NCBI GenBank assembly: GCA_018268935.1
Contig: JAFDVS010000005.1
Coordinates: 27,209-91,208, forward strand
Source: Acidobacteriota bacterium
GTDB lineage: Bacteria > Acidobacteriota > Terriglobia > Bryobacterales > Bryobacteraceae
Length of the DNA stretch: 64,000 nucleotides
Direction: 5' to 3'
Below are positions 19,056-27,591 of this stretch, one piece after another; position 1 is the first letter of the stretch, and each line of letters starts with the position of its first letter. The translations under genes were made by a program, and so were the position numbers. The notes beneath the pieces are model-generated. The model searched no databases. It was not told where the DNA came from and saw only the letters and a list, made by a program, of their open reading frames with translations.

Positions 19056-22000
19056 ATGTTCCAGCGACTGCTCGTGGCCTGGTGCGCCGCCATGATTTTC
19101 ACTTCCGCGTCCCTGCACGCACAATCTCTCTTCGGCACGATTCTCGGCACGGTTACGGACCGTAGTGGCGCCGTGATTCCCGGCGCGCAGATCAAACTGC
19201 GAAGTTCCGCGACAAACATCGTGCGATCTCTCGTCACCAGCAGCACTGGGGATTACCAGGCGCCGGCACTGCCGGTCGGCCAGTACGAGGTGACCGTGGA
19301 GGCGCAAGGCTTCAAACGAGCCGTGGCGCAATCGGTCACGCTGGCCGTCGATCAGCGTGCGCGCGTCGATTTCCAACTCGAGATCGGTTCCATTGAACAG
19401 GTGATCGAAGTGGCCACCACTACGCCCTTGATCGAAACAGACACTGCCAGCCAGGGCACTGTAGTCGACAACCGCCGCATCGTGCAACTTCCCCTCAACG
19501 GGCGCAATTTCCAGACGCTGGCCGTACTTGCGCCAGGTGTCATTGCTCCTGTCGCTGGTTCCGGCGGGCGATTCGCCGTCTCGGGCACTCGCGGCCTCTC
19601 CAATAGCTTCATGCTCGACGGCGCCACCAACACCAACTCCAATGCCAACGGCACATTCATCGATCCGTCTGTCGATCTGATCGAAGAATTCAAAATCCAG
19701 CGCAACACGTTCAACGCCGAGTATGGCAACGGCGCCGCCCAGATCAACGTGGTGACGAAATCCGGCTCAAATCAATTTCATGCCACATTGTTTGAATTCC
19801 TTCGCAACGACAAGATCCAGGCCCGCAACTTCTTCGATCCCGCGCGGAAGCCTACGCTGCGCCGCAATCAATTCGGAGGCACCGTTTCCGGCCCAGTGCT
19901 CTTGCCCAAGGTCTACGATGGCCGCGACAAGGTGTTCTGGCTGTTCAACTACGAAGGCGTACGCCAGCGTTCACCCGCCACATTGCTCTCCAGCCTGCCG
20001 ACACAGGCGGAACTGGATGGTGATCTCAGCACCACTGCCGGAGCCATCGTTGACCCGTTCGCCAACAATACGCCCTTCGCCGGCAACCGGATCCCCGCAT
20101 CGCGCATCGACTCCACCACACGTGCTTACCGGCAATTCATCCCCTCCGTCACCGCGCTTCGCGGTTCGCTCGGCCCCGGCATCAATCTCATCACGCCGAT
20201 CAGCACAAGCAACGATTGGGATCAATATACGCTCAAGGCAGACCGGCACTTCCACTCCGCCGGCCATCTATTCGGCCGCTACACCACGAACAAATCGCAG
20301 AACGTGACGGCCGCCATCTCCCCGCTCTTCCGCAACTCCCCGCGATCTCGCCAATACAATCTTGTGCTCGGCCACAACCAGGTCGTTCGCTCCAACTTGA
20401 TCAACGAATTCCGCGGCGGGTTCAGCCGGCACACGCTGCATCAAGGTCCGCCGGAAGAGTATCCGCAGAACTTCGCTGAGATCCTTGGGCTGCGCAATTT
20501 GCTCAGCCGTGACGTACCTGAGTTCAACTCACTCGCGGCGGTGAACATCACGGGATTCACCGGACTCGGCGGTCCCAGCCTGATCACGCAACGTGTCAAT
20601 ACCTGGTCCTTTCTCGACAACATCACCTGGATCCGAGCCACCCACACCATCAAGGCGGGCTTCGACATTCGCAAGCGCATGCTCGATATCCGCAACATCG
20701 GCACGACGCAAGGCTCGTTCGGCTTCACCGGAAATTTCACTCGAAGCGCAGTTGCCGACTATCTGCTGGGCATTCCACGTACAGCCGGAGCCACGGCGCC
20801 TCCTGGTCCCGACGGGGTGAATCTCTCGCCGCTCTGGCAGTGGTTTGTACAGGACGACTGGAAGGTTACGCCGAACCTGACCCTGAGTCTTGGACTGCGC
20901 TATGAATACCCGGCGCCTTTCGTGAATGATCGCGACCGCCGGTCCATCTTCGATCCCAACTTCCCGGGCGGGCGTCTTATCTACCCAGGGGAGGCGACGT
21001 ACTATGTTCCTGGCAAAGGCTTCACGGCCACCGATCGCCCGCTTGCCTCGCGCGGGCTTGTTCCTCCTGACAAAAACAACTTCGCCCCGCGCCTCGGCTT
21101 TGCCTGGCGCCCCTTCGGCAGCCGGCGTAACTCCGTCCGCGGCAGCTACGGCATGTTCTACGAAGCCGCGAACAACAACAACGAGGTTTTGTTTGGAACA
21201 TTTAACTTCCCCCATGTTTTGAATCACAGCCTGACCAACGACATCACGCGGCCGTCATTCTTCTGGTCGAACCTGTTCCCCAGCACGGTGACGGTGGGCA
21301 GCGTGGGGTTCAGCTCTCTCGATACGACGCTACCTGTGGGCTACATGCAGCAGTGGAGTCTTAACCTGCAGCGTGAGCTCAAGCCGAACCTGGCGCTGGA
21401 GGTTGGCTACCTGGGCAGCAAGGGAACCAAGCTCGATTGGCGCAACAACGCCAATCAGGCTACCCTGGACGCCGACCCTTCGCGTCCGACACCCATTGCG
21501 GCGCGCTCGCCGTTTCCCGCCTTTGCGCCTGGCGCCAGCGTCATCACGCGCAACGGGTTCTCCAATTATCACGGCGTCATCGCCCGCCTGGAACGCAGTT
21601 TCTCTTCGGGGCTGCATTTCCTCGCTTCCTACACTTTCTCCAAAGCCATCGACAACTCTTCCTTCGCGGGGAACATCGGCGCTCAGCCCGCGCTGCCGCA
21701 GAATGCCTACGACCGCTTGAGCGAGAAAGGGCTTTCCTACTTCGATGTGCCGCATCGTTTCGTTGTCAGCTACGTATGGGATCTGCCTTTCGGCCCCGGG
21801 AAGCCATATTTGTCGCGTCGCGGTATCAGCGGGCACATCGTGGGCGGGTGGCAGTTGAGCGGCATCACGCAGTTTCAAAGCGGTAATCCGTGGTCCGTGC
21901 TGACTGCCGGCGATCCCGCCAATATCGGCTCCGGCGGGCAGCGCGCCGACCTGGTTGGTAACCCGTTCCCCGATGGGTTCACTCCCGGTGGCCCAAACCG

Positions 22001-22289
22001 TTTGCGCTTCGATCCGAAAGCCTTCGCGCAGCCTGCGCGTGGCCGTTTCGGCAACTCCGGCCGCAATATCATTCGCGATGCTCCGGTCAACAACTGGGAT
22101 GTGTCTCTGAACAAGGACTTCTTCCTCAAGGAACGAGCGCGCATCGAATTCCGGGCCGAGTTCTTCAATGCGCTGAATCACACCCAGTTCAACCAGTTCG
22201 ACAACACCGTGAACAACGCGACGTTTGCCACCTGGCGCTCCGCCGGCCCTCCGCGGATCGTACAGTTCGGATTGAAACTGATTTACTAG
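19056..22289 (+). CDS. Oar-like TonB-dependent outer membrane receptor (2)
   Basis: 1077 residues from the ATG at 19056 (an in-frame TTG at 19020 would add 12 residues before the signal peptide). Signal peptide ends near SASLHAQ, followed by the carboxypeptidase-regulatory domain (LFGTILGTVTDRSGAVIPG). The plug has LPLNGRNFQTLAVLAPG and NVVTKSGSNQFHA; the barrel ends in LKLIY. It follows the sulfatase by 39 bases and may share its transcript. Compared with receptor 1 the plug signature is the same but the barrel differs widely, so the cargo is probably different. Confidence 0.86.
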   Translation: MFQRLLVAWCAAMIFTSASLHAQSLFGTILGTVTDRSGAVIPGAQIKLRSSATNIVRSLVTSSTGDYQAPALPVGQYEVTVEAQGFKRAVAQSVTLAVDQRARVDFQLEIGSIEQVIEVATTTPLIETDTASQGTVVDNRRIVQLPLNGRNFQTLAVLAPGVIAPVAGSGGRFAVSGTRGLSNSFMLDGATNTNSNANGTFIDPSVDLIEEFKIQRNTFNAEYGNGAAQINVVTKSGSNQFHATLFEFLRNDKIQARNFFDPARKPTLRRNQFGGTVSGPVLLPKVYDGRDKVFWLFNYEGVRQRSPATLLSSLPTQAELDGDLSTTAGAIVDPFANNTPFAGNRIPASRIDSTTRAYRQFIPSVTALRGSLGPGINLITPISTSNDWDQYTLKADRHFHSAGHLFGRYTTNKSQNVTAAISPLFRNSPRSRQYNLVLGHNQVVRSNLINEFRGGFSRHTLHQGPPEEYPQNFAEILGLRNLLSRDVPEFNSLAAVNITGFTGLGGPSLITQRVNTWSFLDNITWIRATHTIKAGFDIRKRMLDIRNIGTTQGSFGFTGNFTRSAVADYLLGIPRTAGATAPPGPDGVNLSPLWQWFVQDDWKVTPNLTLSLGLRYEYPAPFVNDRDRRSIFDPNFPGGRLIYPGEATYYVPGKGFTATDRPLASRGLVPPDKNNFAPRLGFAWRPFGSRRNSVRGSYGMFYEAANNNNEVLFGTFNFPHVLNHSLTNDITRPSFFWSNLFPSTVTVGSVGFSSLDTTLPVGYMQQWSLNLQRELKPNLALEVGYLGSKGTKLDWRNNANQATLDADPSRPTPIAARSPFPAFAPGASVITRNGFSNYHGVIARLERSFSSGLHFLASYTFSKAIDNSSFAGNIGAQPALPQNAYDRLSEKGLSYFDVPHRFVVSYVWDLPFGPGKPYLSRRGISGHIVGGWQLSGITQFQSGNPWSVLTAGDPANIGSGGQRADLVGNPFPDGFTPGGPNRLRFDPKAFAQPARGRFGNSGRNIIRDAPVNNWDVSLNKDFFLKERARIEFRAEFFNALNHTQFNQFDNTVNNATFATWRSAGPPRIVQFGLKLIY

Positions 22290-22319
22290 CGTTTCTGATA
22301 TGCTGGCTTTTCCTTTCAA

Positions 22320-22967
22320 ATGTCCGCTCTCTTTTCTCAACCACGCGCCACCTCGATCCGGCAAGGTGCGTTGGACCTTCTTCGCGAGGCGTTGCTTGCG
22401 GGGCAGTTCCATCCTGGACAACAACTGACCGAAGTTGCGCTTTCCACGCAACTCCGCATCAGCCGTGGACCCGTGCGCGAAGCATTGTTGATTCTGGCGC
22501 AGGAAGGTTTGGTCAACCATCATCCGCATCACGGTTTCTCCGTGGTGAACTGGAACACCGATGACGCAATGGCCATGGCCTCCGTCCGGCTGCCTCTGGA
22601 AACCATGGCGCTGGAACTGGCTCGCCCTTTTACCAGTGAGGCGCGGATCATGGAACTCGAAAGCATTAAGGCCCGTATCCTCGCCGGTGTCCAGGCGCAT
22701 CATGTTGCGTTGTGGATCCGCGAAGATCTCCGTTTCCACGAAAAGATCTGGGAGTGGAGCGGCAACGCCTGGCTGGTGCATGCGTTGCGCCACATCACCT
22801 ATCCGTTCTTCGCATTCAGTCTCATCTATCATGAGCAGCGGACTCCTCCGGCCATGGAGCGCATGGAGAATCTGCACGATGCGTTTGTCCGATATCTCAG
22901 CGGGAAAAGCGATCTCACGGCGGAACAATGTGTCCGCCTTCATCTGGAAAGCTATACCGTTCGCTAA
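22320..22967 (+). CDS. GntR-family transcriptional regulator, FCD/FadR type
   Basis: 215 residues: winged helix-turn-helix (LLREALLAGQFHPGQQL, then LRISRGPVREALLILAQEG, about residues 15-75) and an all-helical FCD effector domain (residues 85-210) whose His/Asp-type metal-binding pocket usually senses an organic acid. It starts 30 bases after receptor 2 and is followed 16 bases later by an aldolase. It therefore probably controls this receptor-aldolase group in response to a sugar acid or keto acid. Specific ligand unknown. Confidence 0.85.
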   Translation: MSALFSQPRATSIRQGALDLLREALLAGQFHPGQQLTEVALSTQLRISRGPVREALLILAQEGLVNHHPHHGFSVVNWNTDDAMAMASVRLPLETMALELARPFTSEARIMELESIKARILAGVQAHHVALWIREDLRFHEKIWEWSGNAWLVHALRHITYPFFAFSLIYHEQRTPPAMERMENLHDAFVRYLSGKSDLTAEQCVRLHLESYTVR

Positions 22968-22983
22968 ATCATAGGAGCACGAT

Positions 22984-23757
22984 TTGTTCGAAAATCCCGT
23001 CAAACAGAAACTCGCCGCCGGTGGCGCGGCCTTCGGGGCCGTAGTTCTTGTCCCACATCCGCTGGTTATGCAGTATGCCGTCAATTCCGGCGCCGACTTC
23101 ATCTGGATCGAGACCGAGCACACTCCCTTCGGTACCGAATCCGTCGACTATCTTCCCGTCATCGCGCGCCGCAAAGGTCTCACGCCGCTTATCCGCATCT
23201 GCAACCTCGATGCCGGTCTGATCAAGAAAGCGCTTGACGTGGGTGCGTCCGCCATCATGATCCCTCAGGTTGAGAACGCCGAGCAGGCCCGCCGTATTGT
23301 CGAGTATGCGAAGTATCCGCCACAGGGATCGCGCGGTGTGTCTCCGATGTGGACCTTCTACATGGATGTTCCCTGGAAAGACTACCTTCCCGTGGCGAAC
23401 GACGAGACGCTGATCGTTGTGCAGATTGAATCCGCGGCTGCCATGGAACAGGTGGAAGAGATCGCCGCTGTCGATGGCGTTGATGTCCTGCTGGCCGGGC
23501 CGATGGATCTCTCCGCCTCCCTCGGTGTTGTCACTCAGATCGCTCACCCTGAGGTGGACCGCCTGCTCGTTGATTTCCCGAAAAGAGTCACCAATGCCGG
23601 AAAGGTTCCCGGGATTGCTGTCGCCGGCTACGAGGCCGCGGCCAAAGCTCTGTCCCGTGGCTACCGCTTTATCAATTTCGGCAATGTGCTGAACGATGGC
23701 ACGAAGGGAATCGCCGCCGATTTAGAGCGCCTGCGCGCTTTGCCCATCGGTTCATAG
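22984..23757 (+). CDS. HpcH/HpaI-family class II aldolase
   Basis: 257 residues, TIM-barrel aldolase/citrate-lyase fold. Active-site segments are DFIWIETEHTPFG (catalytic His), QIESAAAMEQ (metal Glu) and VLLAGPMDLSASLG (metal Asp and phosphate-loop region). The start is TTG at 22984, preceded by AGGAG at the right spacing. Relatives cleave 2-keto-3-deoxy sugar acids or 4-hydroxy-2-oxo acids to pyruvate plus an aldehyde. Next to a GntR/FCD regulator and TonB receptors it most likely acts late in sugar-acid breakdown. Confidence 0.87.
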   Translation: MFENPVKQKLAAGGAAFGAVVLVPHPLVMQYAVNSGADFIWIETEHTPFGTESVDYLPVIARRKGLTPLIRICNLDAGLIKKALDVGASAIMIPQVENAEQARRIVEYAKYPPQGSRGVSPMWTFYMDVPWKDYLPVANDETLIVVQIESAAAMEQVEEIAAVDGVDVLLAGPMDLSASLGVVTQIAHPEVDRLLVDFPKRVTNAGKVPGIAVAGYEAAAKALSRGYRFINFGNVLNDGTKGIAADLERLRALPIGS

Positions 23758-23872
23758 TCACTGCCAAACGAACTCCTACCCCCGTTGACACCCGCTTCGA
23801 TCTGTGACAGCATGCCTTAGTTTTTTTGGATGCTGACTGACAGTCTGGAAATTCAGGGGTAAGGGGTTCGAC

Positions 23873-26800
23873 ATGCGTACCAGCGTATTGTTCGCATTGT
23901 TCCTGGGACTATTTGCCAATCTGGCGCCCGCTCAGGTGCCAACCGGCGGAATTGACGGACACGTAAAGGACGAATCCGGCGCAGTTATTCCTGGCGCCAC
24001 GGTGTCCATTCGCAACAAGGACACCGGCGCTTCCCGCGTCGTAATCACGGCTGGTGACGGTGCGTACTCGGCTCCGTTGCTCCCGGCCGGACCCTATGAA
24101 ATTCGTGTCGAAGCGAAAGGCTTTCGTTCTGCCTTGATTAGCGCCACGGTGCAAACGGGCAGCACCACAACCAACGTGGTCGAATTGCAGGTTGGCGCAA
24201 CGACAGAGGTAGTCACCATTGAGGCTGCCTCGGCGCAGATTTCCTATGACAGCCACAAGATCGACGGCGTCGTCACACGCAAGCAGATTCAGGAATTGCC
24301 GCTCAACGGACGCAGCTTCCTGCAACTCGCTTTTCTCGAACCGGGAGTTTCCGTCTCCACGCAATCGCTGGCTCAATACAACGCGCAGTTCAGCGTTTCG
24401 GTGCTTGGCGGCAGCAGTTCGATGACGGCCATCACCGTGGATGGCGGCAACTCGCGCAATGCCATCGAAGGGGGGGCGCAGCAGAATTTCTCGCAGGAAG
24501 TCGTGCAGGAGTTCCAGATCTCCTCCGTGAACATGGACCTTTCCACTGGCCTCGGCGGCACCGGCGCGGTGAACATTGTCACGCGCTCCGGAAGCAATGA
24601 TTATCATGGCGCAGGATACTTTTTCTATCGAGATAACAACATGGCGGCGTATCCCGCGCTGAAGCGAAATGCGTTCAACCCCGATCCGTTCTTCGCCCGC
24701 CGCCAATCCGGTTTCTGGCTGGGCGGCCCGATCGCGAAGAACCGGGCGTTCTTCTTCGTCAACCTGGAGCACAATAACCAGGACTCCATCGTTACCGTGC
24801 AGCCGGCCTCGCCGTTCTTTCAATCCTTCGCCGGCAACTACGTAAGTCCCTACACCGCGACGCAGATCAGCCCGCGCTTCGATTTCCGCATCAACAGCAA
24901 TCACAATCTGTTTCTGCGCTACTCCCATGACGGCAATAAGGGCAATGCACCGCGCAGTTCGGCACAGCCGCCCAGCAACTGGCTGGTCAATACCAATTTC
25001 TCTGATCAGAGCATCATGGGGCTCACCTCCACCTTCGGCGCCAATCTCGTCAGCGACTTTCGCTTCGTCTACAGCTATTGGAAGAACCGCAATCTGTTCC
25101 CTTCGGAGAAAGACTGTCCTTCCTGCGTGGCACTCGGCTTGCCCGAAATCAATTTCATCGACAGCGGGCTTGTACTTGGGAACACCGCCAACGCGACCCA
25201 GGGCCGTGATCTGCGGCGCTACAACATCAATGAGAATGTGACTCTGCAAATGGGCAATCACCGCATGAAGTTCGGCGGCCAGTTGGAGCGCGCTCCCGGC
25301 ACCGGCTTCTGGGGCTTTGCGGATCCTGCAGTGGCCTACCTCTGGGGGCCGGATACCCTCTTCCAACTCGGGGGCCAAGCGGCACTCAATCAATTTGGGC
25401 TGCCGCGTGAGTTCCGAACCAACGCCGATCTGGAGCGGCTTCCGGTGTATCTCTTCGTCATGGGCATCGGCGACCCCGCACAGCCTCCGCCCTATAACCT
25501 CGACATCGCCAAACTGAATAACCGCTACAACCTTTACTGGCAGGACAGTTGGCGCATCCGTCCCAATCTCACTCTGAACTACGGTCTGGGCTGGCTATTT
25601 GAATCCACCGTGGCGAATCACGATCTCGACCGGCCTCCTCTGCTTGCTCCGCTACTCGGCCAAGGCGGACTGGCGCCGACGGCAAAGGACTACAACAACT
25701 TCTCGCCGTCCGTCGGATTCGCCTGGTCTCCCAAGAGCAACAGCAAGACCGTCATCCGCGGTGGAGCGGGAATTTACTACGACACTCGCGTGTTGTGGCA
25801 GCGCCTCTCCGAGCGCGCCGCGATTGGTCCGAAAGGCAACGGCCGCCAGCAGGTGCCGGGCTCCACGGTTCTCAACCGGCCCGCATTCGGCATTACCGGT
25901 CTTCCCAACAACGCTCCACTTGAATTTCGCAACGGCCCCTCGCCCTTCACACTGGGGCATCTCAACCGCATCCTCCCCACCATTCGCGGCGAGGCGGAGC
26001 GCGCCAACTCGGCCACCACATTTGATCTCGGCGTACGTGGCATCGAAGTGGTGAAGAGTGGCGCGGATCTGATACCTCAGGAGTACCCGACTCCCTACTC
26101 GTCCCACTTCAACATCGGTGTGCAACGCGAGATCATGCGCGACACGGTGCTCTCCGCCGATTTCGTGCAGCGCCATTTTATCCACCAGTTGTTTTCCGGC
26201 ATCGATCTGAATCGCAACAACCGTGTGCAGGGTCCTGTCATCCCTCGCTGTACAGCAGCACAGGCTGCCGATCCGAAGGCCATTTGCTCCACCGGTTCGT
26301 TTACGTTTTTCGTCCCGGCTGATCGCAGCAAGTACAAAGCACTCCTCGTCAAGGTGGACAAGCGCTTTTCCAAGCGATTCCAATTCACTGCGTCCTACGC
26401 GTTGCAGGATCGGCTCGGCACGAACGGAATGCCGAATCTCGACAACTGGTTTGCCGGATGGGGCCCACAAGGTGGGCGGCACATGCTGAACGTTTCTGGC
26501 ATCGTCGATCTACCGGGTAAGATCCAGCTCTCGTTCATCACCTCACACGGCAGCCGCGGACCGCTGATGCCCACCATCTCCGGCATCGACCTGGACGGCG
26601 ACGGATCCAACTTCGAGCCGCTTCCCGGAGCGAAATACAACGGCTTCAACCGCGGGCTCGGCAAGTCCGATCTCGCCGCGCTCGTCGACCAGTTCAACCA
26701 GAAGTACGCCGGCACGCGCACCAGCCGCGGCCAGTCGGTCCCCCGGCTCGCGTTGCCAGCGAACTACGAATTCGGTGATGCCTTCCACTCCACCGATTTC

Positions 26801-27010
26801 CGGCTCACCAAGTTCTTCGATTTCGGTGAACGCTACCGCTTCTCGGTCTTCGCGGAGATGTTCAATGCCTTTAACATCGCGAATCTCGGCGGGCACAGTT
26901 TCACACTGAACAACACCGCGGCGTTCGGCCAACCCACGTCGCGTGCGGGACAGATTTTCGGGTCCGGTGGGCCGCGTGCTCTGCAACTCGGCGCCAGAGT
27001 GTCGTTCTAA
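23873..27010 (+). CDS. Oar-like TonB-dependent outer membrane receptor (3)
   Basis: 1045 residues with signal peptide (SVLFALFLGLFANLAPAQ), a carboxypeptidase-regulatory domain (GGIDGHVKDESGAVIPG), plug motifs LPLNGRSFLQLAFLEPG and NIVTRSGSNDYHG, and a barrel ending in LGARVSF. A purine-rich AGGGGTAAGGGG precedes the ATG. Unlike receptors 1 and 2 it has a 115-base leader region with a TTGACA hexamer at 23785, so it may have its own promoter, although no good -10 follows. It ends one base from the convergent cytochrome gene. Confidence 0.86.
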   Translation: MRTSVLFALFLGLFANLAPAQVPTGGIDGHVKDESGAVIPGATVSIRNKDTGASRVVITAGDGAYSAPLLPAGPYEIRVEAKGFRSALISATVQTGSTTTNVVELQVGATTEVVTIEAASAQISYDSHKIDGVVTRKQIQELPLNGRSFLQLAFLEPGVSVSTQSLAQYNAQFSVSVLGGSSSMTAITVDGGNSRNAIEGGAQQNFSQEVVQEFQISSVNMDLSTGLGGTGAVNIVTRSGSNDYHGAGYFFYRDNNMAAYPALKRNAFNPDPFFARRQSGFWLGGPIAKNRAFFFVNLEHNNQDSIVTVQPASPFFQSFAGNYVSPYTATQISPRFDFRINSNHNLFLRYSHDGNKGNAPRSSAQPPSNWLVNTNFSDQSIMGLTSTFGANLVSDFRFVYSYWKNRNLFPSEKDCPSCVALGLPEINFIDSGLVLGNTANATQGRDLRRYNINENVTLQMGNHRMKFGGQLERAPGTGFWGFADPAVAYLWGPDTLFQLGGQAALNQFGLPREFRTNADLERLPVYLFVMGIGDPAQPPPYNLDIAKLNNRYNLYWQDSWRIRPNLTLNYGLGWLFESTVANHDLDRPPLLAPLLGQGGLAPTAKDYNNFSPSVGFAWSPKSNSKTVIRGGAGIYYDTRVLWQRLSERAAIGPKGNGRQQVPGSTVLNRPAFGITGLPNNAPLEFRNGPSPFTLGHLNRILPTIRGEAERANSATTFDLGVRGIEVVKSGADLIPQEYPTPYSSHFNIGVQREIMRDTVLSADFVQRHFIHQLFSGIDLNRNNRVQGPVIPRCTAAQAADPKAICSTGSFTFFVPADRSKYKALLVKVDKRFSKRFQFTASYALQDRLGTNGMPNLDNWFAGWGPQGGRHMLNVSGIVDLPGKIQLSFITSHGSRGPLMPTISGIDLDGDGSNFEPLPGAKYNGFNRGLGKSDLAALVDQFNQKYAGTRTSRGQSVPRLALPANYEFGDAFHSTDFRLTKFFDFGERYRFSVFAEMFNAFNIANLGGHSFTLNNTAAFGQPTSRAGQIFGSGGPRALQLGARVSF

Positions 27011-27011
27011 C

Positions 27012-27524
27012 TTACTGCGTAGCGTGACAGGTGTCGCACCCGTTGGGCGCGCTGCGCTTGGCATGGCAATCCATGCAGGAATTCATCATCGCGGACTTTT
27101 CCTGGAACAGCACGTCGCGCTGTGCCACATCGCCGTGGCATTCACCGCAACCGATCTTCGCGTCCTTCACATGTAGTGCGTGGTTGAACCACACGATATC
27201 CGGAAGCTGATAGACCTTCACCCAGGGCACAGACTTTTTGTCTTTGGAGAACTGCGCCAGCTTCTGAATCTCGGCGCTGTCGGTCTTGATGCTCTGGTGA
27301 CAGCCCATGCAGAAGGCTTCCTTGGGATAGGTTGCCGCGAATCCGTCGCCCGGCATGGTGTGGCATCCCGTACACGTCAAGCCGGCCGCGATGTGCGTCT
27401 TGTGGCTATAAGCGATGGGCTGTTTCACCGGCGCTCCCGGCAACTTCTCTTCTTTCGGCTTGTATGTTTTTTGCTGCCCCGCCGCCAGAGCACAGACCAT
27501 TAGTATCGAGATCACCGGCTTCAT
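27012..27524 (-). CDS. Periplasmic pentaheme c-type cytochrome (cytochrome c3/c7-like)
   Basis: 170 residues from the ATG at 27522-27524, with signal peptide (MKPVISILMVCALAAG). Five CxxCH heme sites are visible in order: CTGCH, CMGCH, CGECH, CMDCH and CDTCH. Extra histidines (YSHKTH, FNHALH) are placed as distal axial ligands, so bis-His low-potential hemes are likely. It would carry electrons in the periplasm, but no reductase partner is adjacent. It lies tail to tail with receptor 3 and divergent from the S9 peptidase with 67 bases between. Confidence 0.85.
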   Translation of the reverse strand: MKPVISILMVCALAAGQQKTYKPKEEKLPGAPVKQPIAYSHKTHIAAGLTCTGCHTMPGDGFAATYPKEAFCMGCHQSIKTDSAEIQKLAQFSKDKKSVPWVKVYQLPDIVWFNHALHVKDAKIGCGECHGDVAQRDVLFQEKSAMMNSCMDCHAKRSAPNGCDTCHATQ

Positions 27525-27591
27525 GTCGTTTCGCTGTTCCCAGGATACATGAGGCAATCGCCAACAAATGCGCGCGCTAGAATGAGCCCAT

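Noticed and set aside
21330..23123. 597-codon frame on the minus strand
   Set aside because: It is antisense to receptor 2 and the GntR gene, both of which have clear families; composition is that of a shadow.
23785..23813. Promoter before receptor 3 (TTGACA with 17-base spacer)
   Set aside because: The hexamer in the -10 position (CAGCAT) matches only three of six bases, so it is not listed as a feature.
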